Below are positions 11,901-25,985 of a DNA stretch of 64,000 nucleotides, one piece after another (the stretch's first letter is position 1; every line of letters begins with the position of its first letter). This stretch comes from Isoetes taiwanensis (lineage: Eukaryota > Streptophyta > Lycopodiopsida > Isoetales > Isoetaceae): assembly GCA_021234155.1 (NCBI GenBank), contig JAJEKV010000065.1, positions 436,001 to 500,000 on the forward strand, in the 5' to 3' direction. The notes beneath the pieces were generated by a model, which saw only the letters and a program-made list of their open reading frames with translations, was not told the DNA's origin and did not search any database. The position numbers and the translations under genes are program-made.

Positions 11901-14900
11901 TAGTGGCTTTCACCTTCTTCCTACCCCACTAACAGATTAAGCACCTGCATGTAACCTCTCAAGCAAAATATAAAGACTTTACGTCTTCTGTGGAGTAGAT
12001 TGGTCCACCATATTTGTGCACTTACAAAGTACCCAGTAAGTTCTTTTGCATCGGTCAATGTCCTAAAATCTTTATATATTCCACCTTTTTGTACCAAAAT
12101 ACTTATATCGTGTGTGATGGTTGCCTAGACACCCAACACCTGATCCTGCTCCCTGTTAGATGGCTTCATGGTAGATGACTCCACCACCTTTTGTTCATTG
12201 TGAGGACCCTAAAATTATATATTGCAAAACAAAGATTCAAAGGTAAGAGCCTAGTATTATGTTGTAATTTCCTATGTCCCCATATACCCAAGATATACCA
12301 TGGTGCAGCTTAGTACTTATATTAATATAAAACTGATCTACATAGTCCGCGTTATATGGAACATATGTAATGTGCAAGACCATGCAAAAACAAAAAATCT
12401 GCCTTAACCTAGAATCAGGTCAAAACATCCGATCCAGGCCAATCTTCCACCGCAATTGGGCGAAACTCCATGTATAAGGAAATTCCAATAAGTTTAGTAC
12501 TTATGTTCCAATAATCATATAAATCCCTTTCTGTCAAACAACAAATGTAGCCAGCTGGGCACCATATACATTCTTTTCAAACCAGGTTATCACGCAAACA
12601 AGTTTCACTCATATCTTACAATCTGGAGTGCATTGCAAAGAACAGGCCTTTTAGAATGCTTTTTATAGGGCATGACACCTGCTGTCACCTCGAGGAACAC
12701 ACACTACATCTAATTACTTCAATAACTAAGTTGTAGTGGTACAAGTATTTCGTGTAGTCTTGGTATTAATGTTGTAAGCTAAAGTATTCAGGGCCCCGAA
12801 TGTTACAAAGTGCCACCTGATACATGTACAATCATTAAGACCACTAACATTTTAAAAATCATATTCCTCCTGAAATCTCCTTATGGTTTTCAGTGCTTAT
12901 TCAGACGCGGAACCCGCATCAAGAGCCGTCATGGTCATATTTCCCTTTATTCCTCGACGGTAATCGATAGCAATCCTCGCTTCAGGTAAGCCGTAGGCCA
13001 AGTTTTGGTATACCGATAATGAGGTTTAATACTATGCGCCGCAGGCAATGCACGCCAAATGGCATTGATTTTGTACATATATTATATGCCCTATATCACC
13101 CTCGAATGTGCCAATCAAACCAAAGCGGAAATTTAATTTTAAAGTGCCTGATGTAATGGTTTTTGTATTAACTAAAACAACAAAGTGGGCCATTTGGGGC
13201 TCCCGGGCGCTTGCAACACCACGCGCAAGACCGAAAAAATATATGCTTCAGGTCGCCAACAACTTAGTTATTGTGGTAGCTTTCATACCTTTCAATTTAT
13301 GCAATTAATGTGCTCCTAATACAATTTAGGTGTGCTATAGCATAAAAAGTATCTAAAAAGAATATATCATGGAAAGTTCTGGCGTTGTGCCGCTTAGTAG
13401 CAATCGGAAGCAGTCACTTCAATTGTAAATATGTCTTCACTTTGCAAGTGAAGTTGTGATATTTATACCGGGATTGTTGCACTCGCCATTATATGAAAGA
13501 ACGATATTTAATTGTTACACGCGCGCTTAAATAGTTTGTGTTCAATTGTTAGCTATCTCCATTTCATTCCTATAGTTCAATGGTTGTTGTCTATAGTTGT
13601 AATGATTATTGGGTGAGGTATAGACCGTGGTGATATGAAGGAAGAGGGCGCTGCTTTAAATCCTTCAAGATGTGCTTTCGTATGTGAATGCTCCACATTC
13701 TCTCGCTTCTTTAAAGATAAAAACGCAGAGTGGGAATAAATTTTGTGGGAAAGATAGGGCTCTTATATAAATGATTAGATCACGAATGCCAACCTCCAAA
13801 AACACTTTGGGATTGGAACTTAATTTTATCTACATTGTTGGACGTTTGGTATTACACTCTAGTTTTCAGTTTTTGACATATATAGCCATTGTAGAATGTT
13901 ATATAATGGTATCACAGGCAAATATTAAAAAGGCAGTAAATGATATGTAATATATAGACTATTGGAAAATTGAAGATAATCCAATGGTTTTTTCAAGCAT
14001 TTTCCCATACCTTAAGATTAGTCCAACCCAAACATCCACTACATAGTGATGCTGCAGCATAGGCACGACTTTAGTGCAGCTTCATATGAAATGCCTTCGT
14101 CCTGCTGAATTAATTTTAGGCAAGCATAAACAAAACTTCATGAAACAACAACACAAAGATACACCTATATAAACGTTAGAAAATGTTATTGGCTCTTAAT
14201 AATTGGTTGTCTCGACACAAATTCAAGCTCAAATATCACCTCAAATTCCTTTGAATATCATGTTTCTAGATATTTGGATCGAAGAAGGGCATTGGGGACA
14301 TTGCGGCCAGCTATGGTGTTTGATATTGATTTAAAGAAGGAGATATTGGATATTGGCTATTGCTCATGACTTTGGCATCTGGCCCTTATATTTGGCTGTG
14401 AAATGTGACATATGAGAAAAACACCCATGGAGAAACTACTACGGATTCAAATATTTAAAATGTCCAACTATGTGCTTGAGAGTGTTGGTTTCAAAATCTA
14501 TACGGGCAAACTTCATTGATCCTATATTTAAAAGTCCAACTGGCGCCTTCACACCCAAAAATGGTGTAGATTCAAATATTCCAAAAATCCCCAAATATCT
14601 ATAAGTGCAAATCATGGGAAATTTTGCTGGATCAGCATCCCCTACCCAGCATGGGAAATTTTGTTGAATGTAATCATAGGAAACTACTTCGATCCAAGTG
14701 TGTTTAAAAATCTCCTCCAAAGTTTTGACATCGCATATACACACAAATTTCTAGTTGTAATAACATTGTCTTTATGTCACGTGTATGTAATGGAAGCGTA
14801 GCATCCGCTTTCATACAAATATTTCAGAGTGAGTTTCTTCTACGCTATGTAATCGACACATCCATAATGTTTTGTGCCATTTAATTTCGGCCGAAGGCAC

Positions 14901-17900
14901 TATATGCAATGCAAAACAATAAAGCAGAGCCGGAGTTGTATGATTGGACCCATCGGGCCACACTTGTCTGGCCCCAGTGGAGCCCACTGGCCCCTTTTAT
15001 ACTTGGCTAGGCGCAGGGCCCAAATACCTTTACTTGGAATGACTTGGAGCAAAGTGCAAAGCCTCAAAAAATGGTGAGCACTAGGGGTGAAGTCCACGTA
15101 TCCCATATCAGCTCCCACTGGCAGAGACAGACCTTGCCCTTCAGAGGGCGGAAAATTCTTGATCGCCACATTGTCTGGCTTCCTAAGGTGGTGGTCAATA
15201 TGAGGGGATCATACATGCTCATCTCCCCTAAACCAGCTTATATCATGGCAATGGCCACAAATGCTTCAAGGCCTCGCGCCGGAGGAAGAGAGAGCTCAAT
15301 GATGGTGAGATGGAATGTTCAGAGCACAGTGCATACATGTGTGTGCAAATAGAGGTGGACGCTTTTATAGCTTGAGGTTGATTCGACGCTTTGCTTCATC
15401 AAAGAAGCTTTTCTTTGGGATGCCACGCCTTTGAATAAAGTCAAGACAACACACTACCGGGCCGGCCACATATTGTAACCCATTACTGAACGTGAGGTCA
15501 TTGTGTCGCTACCTGCGCACCCACTTGCCCGCGAAAGACACGCAAAGTGCACTCCATTGCCTTACGGTGGGCACACATCTTCTCAATTGAGACAAAGTGT
15601 GATGATTTAGTGAGCCACGCCAGATGCTAGCTGCTCAATGCCGCCAAAATGGAGTTTCAGTTTGAGTAGATGAATCTCATACCCTTCTTGCTGCCGCCAA
15701 CATATGATCAACAATCCTAACGCCGCTTATGCCGAGTTGGTCAGCCCGCCGCCCGCCATGACATTGAGCACCCGCGATCCTGCATCTGCTAGACTCACCT
15801 TCGTGAGGTTTCAGGTGGATTACGCTGGTGATCAACCATATGTCCTGCATGCGCTTTCATTATGTACATGCCATACTTATTTCATGATGATGTATACTTT
15901 TGTACAATTTGATGATTCTATTATCGCTACACGGGTTTTTCCTCAAAACTTCTTCAAAGGCAGGGGTTTTTTAACCTGCATGTAAGAATAAGTTTGCCGC
16001 CTCTTCCGGGTCCCGGCGCAGGGGCCATCATTGATTCCGCTGGACGATAAAAACTATTCTTATTCTTATTCTTATGCTTTATTTGGACTACACTTGACAT
16101 TTTCAAAAAAAATGTGTGTGACATCTAAATTAGAAGAAACATTTGATGCATTACACTTGAAGCGCAATTTTTTGAATGGTGGAATCATTTAGTAACTTCT
16201 ATTGCAACATGTAAACTAAAAAATGCAAGTGCACCCTACATGTAAGTTAATAATAATAAACAAAGGCTTATTGCAAGCAAAGCCGCAGCGCAAACCCCGC
16301 TACAAAGTCGCTCTCCTGTCCCCATGCCTGTTCCAGCAAACTGAATCTTCTGGCTTCCACCCTGCGCGAGTTTCAGCAGTTTGATCAAGCGCAGCTTGCA
16401 ATAAAACGCTTTTGCGTCTTTAACAAGTCTTAACGCTTCTTCAAAAAGCATGAGTGAGCATTACTAGTATGCGTGATTTTACAGCGCGTAAATTCTCAGA
16501 CTAAATTTCTCTTATTACAAACACGCTATAATGTAACCGCGGTGAAAGCTTGCAGTAAAGTGAATCGCTACAATCTTATTAATAAACAAATCCGTAAAAG
16601 TCTATACTTCATCATCAAAATGGACAAAGATATTAAGATGGTAAACCAGGTGCTAATAGGAGAAATGCGGTAAAAGCGAACTTTGACATTTGGTAACATC
16701 GGGCTTGAAAAGCTGCAATATCAAGTGCGCGGTGTTGAAAAAAGCGCTTTTTGTAGAATCCATGCCATTGAGGCTACATTGAGCAGTTTAAACCGCGTGA
16801 TTGAAGCCATGCAAACTCCAAGTGCTATGATGATACATCGCATTGATAGATCCGCAGCGACACTTAGTGATACTCATTACTCACATCATTGCTTCAAGGT
16901 TAGATGAAAGCTTCTATTATATGAGGTAAACACATTGAAACCCCCAAGCCAACGTGTGTGTATACATTACTATCAAAGTCAATGCACATAATTTCAATGC
17001 AATGGACCTCCCAATGACCAAGAAATCATGTACGTACGCCTTTTTCCATAATTTATGGTGGATAATATGGACATATATCAATCCCTTTGGCTCACCTCCA
17101 ACTCCAAGACATGTAGTGCTATTTCTAACTGGAAAGAACAATAGTTTATGTGCTTCAAACGATGCGAAAAGTAGGCCGCCTATAAGTAGCTGCGGTGATT
17201 ATACCCAAAAGACACACATTAGCAAAATGAGTTTGGAAAAGCTAATGATGAAGTACCTAGGATTTACAAATTGCTCAACAATCACCGCTTAAGGTGAAAA
17301 ATCCTAAAATGTTTCCACCCCAATCTAGGCACACAGTAACGATAAAAAATTACACATCGTATACTATAGCCTGTTAAAACTCAAGGAATCTAACATTACC
17401 TTACAATAAAGTAATTCCTGGGAGGCTTTTAGAAATATTTCCAATTCCAAACTGGCTCATATGCACGCTCCACGTGATGGTAGAGTAATTATTGTTCTCA
17501 CGAGTTGAAATCTTTCCTCTTACAATGCTAAGCGTTTTTCAGTAAATGCTTTGGCGATATAATACCGACCACCTCTATAATGTAGTCTCAAAAAATAACA
17601 TGGGGCATGTTGGAAAATCGAAATCCATAGATGTCATTCCCCTTTCAAGTCACGGGGACACTATCTAAAAAGACAAAGGCATAAAGATAGGCTCGGTGAG
17701 TGCTATTTTAGATAAATTGAAGATACCTAACCTTTTAAGCTCTCGGCATTCCTTGTTGATTCACGTGGAGTCATATTTATAGTGAAGCGAATTACTACAT
17801 AAGCCTACAAAACCCTATAATTTTCAACATAATTTATTTACTAACTTCAACAGATTCATCATTATGAATTACTAAGATCAACCTACCAAGCCCTATATAT

Positions 17901-19900
17901 AAATTTCAACATAATTCTATTAGTGACTGAAACGGATTCTTTCATTTAATGGCCCTAAACATGGACGTTTTTACAATTGGTATTACTAAGAATTCAAAAT
18001 TTGAAAAGAGAAATTTCTGCTTGGATGGAGTGCATGATATATTTCTATATGATATCATAGAAAGCCGCCTTGAATTTGCCATCTAGGTTTGTATTTCACG
18101 AGCACAATTACTCACATTTTATTCCGTCATGCGCATGGCTATAGTAGTGTGTTCGGGCATAGTGGAGTTTACGCCCCCTCTTGTTGATAGTCTTTGTAGT
18201 TACCTTTTTCAAAGCCTATAATATGTACAAAATACAAAAATTACATGTAGATTCCAGTTAAAGCATTCTACTATGAATATAAGTTTGTGGTAGACTTTTT
18301 GCCTTCTAGGATCTTAAAACAATTTTAAATTCAAAACATGGGTAAGTAACGTTTGCAACATCTTTGATCATTTTCCATACAAAGGGAGCTAATTAAGAGA
18401 AAAATCGGATATCTTATCGCTCCATGTGTTTTTTCTTGTGAGTATGTATCTGTAAAAATGGAAGGCACAATAAGAAATAGAAGATGAAGTGGCGAACACA
18501 TTCTTACCATGGCTTAGACTATTCCATCACTATACATGCATCATCCTCACCACTCTGGACTACAGACAACATCATTTTGCTAAATGCGTAAAAAAAAATT
18601 GCACCCCATTTACTCTCGTGGATTACTAAAACCACCGGTAAATCTCTATTTATCTCTCATCATATTGAACCAGAAGCTATATCTCATTTTAGCAGCACAT
18701 AATATAGGTTTAAGGTTTGCTTTAAATGATGGAAAACCAACGTCATTCTCAAAATAGTTGTTTACGGTGATTATCTTTAGTAGATTGCAAATACAAAACC
18801 ATGGGAGAGATAAGGTGCCTATATAAAACAAATGACTTATCATATAGAAGTTGTGACTAAAAATTAAAGAAATGAAGTTCAATGACAACAAAAGGCAAAG
18901 AATTGAGGCGGCCATATTCAAATCCTATAGTTTTTTGAAGTTATAGACTTCTTCTCTTTTAGCGTGAAATCTTATGATAGATGAGCATCTAGAATAAAGG
19001 CAACACTACCGCATTATATCACTTCGAGGGGGCTTTTAAGTGTTCTGCATGATTTACATCCCTACTTGAGAATCAACAAAGATCAAGGGGCAGATTGTAT
19101 AAGAGTCGGCTTGATATGTAGTGGATGGAATACTTGAGATATTCCTTGGACCATCACTTTAGAATATAGAGGAAAGCTATGCTCATGATCATGTTCAGGA
19201 TGCAACATTCATCTTTACCTTTTGTAAATAGAATAGAATAGAAAAGATTGCTTTTGTTGCACTTTCATCCAGTTAAGGATGCAAGCAAAAAAAAAACGTT
19301 AAAAGATCGTTAGAACATTGCCTCAGTTCCCAGACTAGTTGTTATTTAGCAAAAGTTTACCTTAGGTGCAAGGACTTATCTCATCGCGGCATATTTCACA
19401 TCCCATGTGAATCCTATTCCATCATGATTTGGAACATTTTTTTTACAATCATAACATTTTCTAGCATTAAAAAAAAATCCTACTCCATAAATATATCGAA
19501 TCTAAAACAAATTGAGGAGCTCATCAATTCGTACATAACAAAAACCGGATGATTGAAAAACCACATTGCTTGCCGTAGCATCAAGGAGATCTTAGCTCTT
19601 CAATATAAGTTGGGAGCCGATGAAATCCGTCTATGAAGTGTTGATCAAACCATTGCATCAAATAAAATGCAACCACATTCCCTTGTTCAATTTAATGCTC
19701 CTGATGCGAGGAAGAGCAAAGAAAATCATCTAAAGCAATAGTAGCATAAAAAAAAGAATTGGTAAGGAAATAATATCTGATTTGGAAAACATCCATTGTT
19801 GCCGCAAGGCTTGCAAATTAAAGGTCATTTTCATGCTCAACATTCATAAGTATGAAAAATCTCTTTAATGGCATCATGTGCAAATTTACGAGTCTAGCCA
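11900..19900. other. Gene-free AT-rich intergenic DNA
   Basis: No reading frame is convincing as a gene. The longest open stretches (about 100 codons near 14439-14744, 15044-15352 and 16954-17292) have no family I recognise, and some overlap each other on opposite strands. A (TTATTC)3 run lies near 16051-16075, and 14440-14750 contains short internally repeated phrases such as ATTCAAATATT and ATGGGAAATTTTG. This looks like old repeat DNA. Confidence 0.55.
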
Positions 19901-19949
19901 AATAACTTCGATTTTGAGAATGGTAAAAAAAGTAGATACCATAAATAGT

Positions 19950-20850
19950 TTATTACCGATTCGAGATTCATTTTTCAGATCGAGAAGAAGATGGTTTACC
20001 ATGATCGTTGGCAAGGAGCCTCACTTGCTGACAATCTTTGAAATGATGCCCAAGTTTCCCACAGGTAGAAAACACTCCACTCTTCCATTTGAGGGGCATC
20101 TAAATTATAATCATTACCACCATCTTTTGCCCTTGGACTTTCCACAGGCTGACAAGAGTCGAGTAATTGGTTTCCTCGCCAACTTTGTCTTCTATTAGCA
20201 TAAAGAATCGCAAGATTTTGGAATTACCTCCATTCGAGACATCTCTCTCTCTTCTTCCATAAGGGCAGCAACAAGGGTATCCATAGTTTGATTGGGAATG
20301 TGTTCGATCAACGTGGTGACAAATGTTTTATAGTATATAATCGGGGATGCAAGTTTCTGGTAATACCGCCATATCCGGTCCTCCATAGATTAGAATAGAA
20401 ACAATGGCATTGACATCGTGCACAATAAAGGGGCGATGCGTTTAAATATTCAGCAATGGCTTCACTAGACTCCATCTTTAGGTCAAATAATTGTTGCTTA
20501 AGGGACAACTCACATGCCTTACAGGGAGCCTCCCAAGCTGGCGTTAAAAAGTGCTCAATTATGATGTCACCCGATTTGGTAAGATCTATCAAATGCACAT
20601 ACTCCTCCTCCAAGGGGCCAAACCAATGGTGGTGAGGGCCTTGGGCAATCCCTGCTCCCACTCGAAATTTTTGGCCTCAGCGGGTTTGGGTCCGGCGTCC
20701 CATCCACTACCCCAGTGCTTCTCTCATTAGCATCAATTGTAATTTTGTGGACCCGGGGAAAATTATGGCGATGGAATTTTCTAGAAACTTTTCAAGGAAT
20801 TTCTCAACCCTTGAGATGAGGACCTGCCGCCATCTTTATAGTTTCTTAAG
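19950..20850 (-). pseudogene. Ty1/Copia gag relic (UBN2-type)
   Basis: Read on the minus strand, the fragment encodes LKQQLFDLKM, then LYYKTFVTTLIEHIP-like text, then TLVAALMEEEREM. These match in order the helical gag region of plant Copia elements, whose usual form is LKQQLYNLKM, then P-SYETFVTSL, then L-ALLQEE. Further on (about 20040-20075) a degraded zinc knuckle reads CGKLGHHFKDC, keeping three of the four CCHC ligands. The frame changes at about 20310-20390 and stops occur, so it is not functional. Upstream (to about 20850) a weak EKFLEKFLEN stretch may be the gag start. Neither its own LTR nor its pol was found nearby. Confidence 0.7.
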
Positions 20851-21116
20851 AATAAAATAAATGCCAAATAAAGGCAAATATCTGGCTTTAAGAAAGGAGA
20901 GGCGCTAAAAAACTGTGTTGATCTTCTCCCGCTGCAACAACAACAAGAGAGAATTGGGTCGCCAACATAAGAACGGCGCCGCTTAAATGCTGGTCATCAC
21001 GAAGTATAGCAAGCTTGTGACGCTATCTTCCTTTCACGGGCGCTGCCTTGCTCTTACGCCGGGCCATACTCCGTATGCCCGAGCGTACCATGTGTGAATA
21101 CAGAGTGTACAAAAGA

Positions 21117-21327
21117 TGTTATGGTGGGAATATGTAAAGGTTTTTGTATTAAATGACGAATAAAAAAGATTTATTTATTAGACAGATATATATGCATTGG
21201 ACAAATGCATGGTGTAGACCCATTACTTCCTAATATTGTGCTCTTGGACACGCCACAGGGATAGGCCGACAGATAGCGCTAAAGCCGCTTCAGCCTATTA
21301 ATCAGCACATTCCATGGGGTTGTAACA
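21117..21327 (+). mobile_element. Solo or truncated LTR, Copia-like
   Basis: This 211-bp segment starts TGTTA and ends TAACA, a perfect 5-bp inverted terminus of the TG...CA type expected for an LTR. The primer-binding site follows after one base (next entry). No second LTR with the same ends was found downstream, and no gag is readable behind it, so the element is truncated. It lies in the opposite orientation to the gag relic just upstream and is probably a different insertion. Confidence 0.6.
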
Positions 21328-21328
21328 T

Positions 21329-21340
21329 TGGTATTAGAGC
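21329..21340 (+). promoter_or_regulatory. Primer-binding site for initiator tRNA-Met
   Basis: TGGTATTAGAGC differs at one position from TGGTATCAGAGC, the usual plant Copia primer-binding site complementary to initiator methionine tRNA. It sits one base after the CA end of the 21117-21327 LTR, which is where such a site is expected. Confidence 0.65.
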
Positions 21341-22530
21341 CTTAAGTTTGATGCTAGAACGTCCAAGACCGGCCAGGCTTAAGAGAGCGTAGAGTTCTTG
21401 AGAGCAATTTCTGGAGCATCCACGGGCGCAAAGGTTTGAATTTAGAATCATCCTTCGCACTCGGGGACTCCGAAAGCCACACGCCCATCGTTGTAGTAGC
21501 CTTTGGGCAAAGCGGGGCTTGCTAAATCATGTTTGGGACCTAGAAAACGGTTTTTTGCAAAATCGGTTTGAAAGGCCAATTTAGATGAGCATTTGGGGCG
21601 AAATGCTTACTTGCCCAAATTTCATGGCAATCAATTACCGAGCAGCCGAAAGTGATTGATTCGTTATTGAGAATCGATTTCGATTCCGAAAATTACCTGA
21701 TCACAATGATTTTCTTTTTTTTTTTTTAAAGGTAACTAGGACCCATTATTAACCCATTAAAAGAAATCATGGATTTTGTTCTCCGTTATCAATCATTAAA
21801 ATTTAAAGGGGTTTTAATGGTTTTTATTACTTAGCTTAGTTAATATTGCCAACTGATTTTAGCTAATATTGGTACTATTTGAACTAGTAATTAACAAGGG
21901 CCAAGGGCACTTGTTGGCAATATGAGGCCTTTGCATTCTTTTGCAAACCGGGTTTCTATTTAAAGGAAAAATAGGTTGTAAATTCTAGCACTCTAGGGGT
22001 GTGAAATTAGTTCGTCATGAGAGTAAAATGGAGGCTCGATGGTGGAGCATTAGGCGAACCACATGGGAAAGAGGCAAAGACCCTACAAATATTAATATTC
22101 TAGTGAATATTACTATACTCTTTGGATATCATAGGGGTTTGGCTAGGGCAGGCTGGAGTGATCGTCTTGCTTGTGACTTCGGAATAACGATTGGTATCTT
22201 TAATTAACCCCGGACGGGATTACGCAATTTTTTGAAAGTTGGGCTTTAGTTAAAAATCTAGGAGTCATGAACAATTTTGGACGTTTTAACGGCTACTAAA
22301 AGTCAGTTAATTAGAAAAATTGTTGCGAGAATTAGCATGATACGGGATTATTGGCTCCTCTCTTTGGGTAGGGTGGCATGAGGTTGCATGTTAGCCCTTT
22401 AACCCGGTCCTTATAAGGGAATTGGTGGCGACTATATTATTCTTGACTCAAGGGGTTTTATACTTACACCCCATGGCTGGGGCCATCATCTAAGCCTTTC
22501 TTGATCCTTGCTTGGATTCTTTGATTTTCA
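21341..22530. other. Unassigned stretch downstream of the LTR
   Basis: This would be the leader and gag region of the truncated LTR element, but I can read no gag. A run of T lies near 21715-21727. The remainder is low-complexity, AT-rich text without recognisable coding sequence. Confidence 0.45.
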
Positions 22531-22782
22531 GGGTTGACTTTACCATCCCACGAAGCTTCACCAAAAAACTGCAAAGGATTCTTGAGTATTTGTGACGGAG
22601 TTCTCATCCATTGAGATTAGAATAAAGGTATCATCTGCAAAATGCCCATTTAGAATTTGATCGCACGAGGATTCTCGAGAGAGCTTTAGACCCCTAATAA
22701 GGTTAGTATTCTTTGCTTCCTCCATCTTACAATGGAAGCTTCCATAATTATCAAAAAGGAAGGGAGCAAGTAGGGCAACCTT

Positions 22783-22799
22783 TTGTTTATCACCTCTTT
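22783..22799. repeat. Target-site duplication, left copy
   Basis: TTGTTTATCACCTCTTT. The identical 17 bp is found at 24099-24115 after the poly(A) tail. Both copies are part of the host LINE's RT codons for RGDKQ. Confidence 0.9.
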
Positions 22800-24096
22800 T
22801 GTTTGGAGCATTCTGCGGGGATGGAGCATCTTCTCTCGTGCTTGGCTATTTGTTGTTCGATCTCTTCGGGCCATTGTGTGGCGTTTGGGAAGCCGTCTGT
22901 GCATGTGGAATTGCCCCGTGGGCCTTTGTTGTATGGTCTCACGGCCTTTCCACATACATCCCTTTTCTCCGCAGGAGTGTTGCGGACTTGGGATCGTAAT
23001 GCGTGTGCTCTTCAAGCTAGATTATGCCTCGGTTTATCACCACTCTTCTCCTTTCTTGTGGGTTCCTTTACCCCACTGCGCGCGCACCCTTGGCTGCCAC
23101 TATGCATGCTTTCGGGCCCAGCGGCGAGGGCGTTGGATTTCTTGTGCTCACCTTGAGGATTGGTATTGGGGTGGTCAGCTAGCTTTGTGGGAGTTCTTTG
23201 AAGCTAAGCTTTTCGCTGAGGCGATGGCCAAGGCTATCACGAGGAGCCGTGGTGGGGGTATTCGCTACACATACCTATAGTCCTCGGGGATGATGTGGTG
23301 GTGCGGGTTTGGAAGGTTCATCCGGATGTTGTGTCTTCTTGCTGTGCGGTCTTCTTCACCCAGGGTCTTTGGCTATTCATGACACCTTTGCCCCCTTCGG
23401 ACAAGTGGGTCTGCGGCTTAGGGTTCGATCGAAATTTCGGTTTGGGCGTGGACATGGAGCTCACTTCCCCACTTAGAAGGTTAAGTTATACGTAGCCCGG
23501 TGGTGCAAACTGTCGGGGGTGAATGCCCTTGTGAGTCGGTTTAGGCGGGTGTGAGCCCTCTACGCCCCTTGTTGTGGCCTTCATCGTGAGGATCGTGAAG
23601 CATTGTCTAGTTTTTATGCCCCTCACTTCTGTGCTGCCCGGGATTGGGTTAGGCTCACATTTTGAATTGAGATTGACTAGCCGGCCGATTTGCTTCTTCC
23701 AGTGTGTATCACGTGGTGCCGCCTATGCAGCAAGCCTCTGTCGCGTGGGCTTGGTTGGTGTGGCTGATTCCTGAAGGCCCGGCGTGGTTGGATCTCTTCG
23801 GGAGGATTCCAGCACCGCTTGACCTCTCTGATTCTCGACTTCTGCACAAGCTATTTCAAAGCCTGCATTCCGGGAAGTAGTAGCCGAAGTTGCCATTTGC
23901 AGACTTCTTAGGCATTGTAGGTGGTGATGGTCGGTTTGTCTGGCAAACAGTGGGCTGGGATTTTCCGTGAGTTTGTTGTGGGGTCGAGGTATCATTGTCT
24001 CTTTGGGGCGATTCTCCTTCCTCCTCACTTGCTTTTGTAACATTACCATTCTTTTTAATGTATTGATGACCACGGTTCTTCAAAAAAAAAAAAAAA
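22800..24096 (+). mobile_element. Nested poly(A)-tailed retroposon of unknown family
   Basis: This 1.3-kb segment interrupts the RT of the minus-strand LINE exactly between motifs B and C. It ends in a run of 15 A (24082-24096) and is flanked by copies of TTGTTTATCACCTCTTT (22783-22799 and 24099-24115), a 17-bp target-site duplication that extends to about 19-21 bp with a 2-bp slip. Poly(A) plus a duplication of this length means target-primed reverse transcription on the plus strand. The body is GC-richer than its host LINE. It has open frames up to 165 codons, but I recognise no protein in any of them. It could be a truncated LINE of another family or a retrocopied transcript. Confidence 0.85.
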
Positions 24097-24098
24097 CC

Positions 24099-24115
24099 TT
24101 GTTTATCACCTCTTT
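24099..24115. repeat. Target-site duplication, right copy
   Basis: Identical to 22783-22799. It directly follows the poly(A) run and two C. Confidence 0.9.
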
Positions 24116-25985
24116 GGATTGTGAAGAATGGACTGCACTCACCATTGATTAGAACTGCTGATCTTGAGTTATGCAGAATGGCCTCGAAAATTTGAATGCT
24201 CTCATTGTTGAATCCAAGAGCCCTACAACATCTAAATAAAAAATTCCAGCTTACTGTATCAAATGTTGGTGATGTCAAGTTTTAGAAGAGCCACATCTTG
24301 GTTGGAGTCTTTCGCCCATTGAAGTCCCAATATAGTTGTTACCACATTGTCCAAAATAAACCTATCTTTAAGATAGGCTGATTGAGAGCTACTAATGATG
24401 ATGTCCAAAATGGTCTTGAGTCTTGAGGCAATAGCTCCTGAAATAATCTTATAAATAACATTAGAAAGAGAAATAGGTCCCAGTAGTCAGAGAAGGTATT
24501 AGGGGAATCAATCTTGGGGATCAGTGCAATGAAACTGGTATTAATTCTTGCATCCAAGATCTTTATTTCCCTGAACTCATTGGCTATTCTGGTGATGCTG
24601 TCTCCAAGCAAAGGCCAAGTCTTCTTGAAGAATTCTCTTTGGAAGGCCATCGGGACCAGGAGTCTTGCCATTTCCATATTTTTTGACCACCTGCAAAAGC
24701 TCATCATTCATAAAAGGTTTAGTAAGATATGAGTTCTGCTCATCATTGACCTTTCTATTAAGACAAATGAACTCCCTCCATAACCATGGGATTGGAATCC
24801 ATATTGGTGCCCATAAGCTTATTAAAATGATCATTGCGGCTTGTTTGAGGTCCTTGTCCTCAAAAAATTAAATTATCATCCACCATGACCTCATAAATAT
24901 GATTCCTTTTGATTCGGATCCGGCCTTATTGAAGAAATATTTGGAGTTGCACCTCTCATCTTCTTTTTAACTCCTTTATTTTAGCCTTCAATTTCCATCC
25001 TTTTGCAATTTTGATTTCTTCCATCTCGACCGCTTGCTTTTTATCTCCACTTTTTGCTCATCAGTTGCTGTAATAATGCTTTGTCTCAAACCTTCAAGAT
25101 GAGCTTTATTCTGATTGAAGATATTCTTGCCCCATTCTTTGAGCCAACATTTAATTTGTTTGGCAATGTCAATCCACCAGTACATCCAACCTGTATTCCC
25201 AGTGGGCTTGGGGTTTCTATTGATGATTTCCTCAAGATTGATCATGAAATCATCATTATCCATCAGGCTAGTATTCATCTTGAAGTAGGCTTTTCTCTTA
25301 TTGCTATTGTCATCCTTGAGATGATGATTTCTTTGGGGATAGTGATCAGAGATTGTGTAACCTTCAAGATTTTCAACTCTGTTACTACTGTTCCAAAGAT
25401 TCTCACTTAGGTAATACCTATCATGGAGGCAGCAAATAGGATCCATTCTATGGTCAGACCAACTAAATGCTTGGGGCTTGGTTCTGGCCAAGGTCAAATT
25501 ATGAGAAGAGAGGAGGTTGTCCCAAGCACATCTTTCCTGTGGAAGAAGATTCCTGAAGTTCTTATTTTTCATAAACCTATCCGTGACCATATTGAAGTCT
25601 CCACAAATGACACATTCATCCACTTCCAGATTACTCAGACTGTTGTTGATCCTATTCCACATTATAGATCTCTCTGAAGGGTCATGATAAGAATAATTTA
25701 GTAAAGGCTATCCTGCATGAATTTATGCTACCAACAAGAGTCTGCCATCTCCCATTGGTGTCATTGACCATATAAATCTCTTCCATGTTCACCCTATGAC
25801 TCCATGCTATGGCTATACCTGCAGACGAGTTGTTAGCAACAATAGACCAAATATTATAATTGGGAGGAAGAATATTAGATATAATCCTTTCATGATTGGG
25901 ATCATGAATCTTGTGTTCCTGAATAAAAAGAATGTCAGGGCAAAGGTTAGAAAGACAAACTTTAAGTCTATCTCTTTTAATACTA

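Noticed and set aside
22783-23280. A 165-codon frame in the nested insertion as a genuine gene
   Set aside because: It begins inside the target-site duplication of the host LINE, has three overlapping frames of similar length and no recognisable domain. GC-rich sequence explains the open length.
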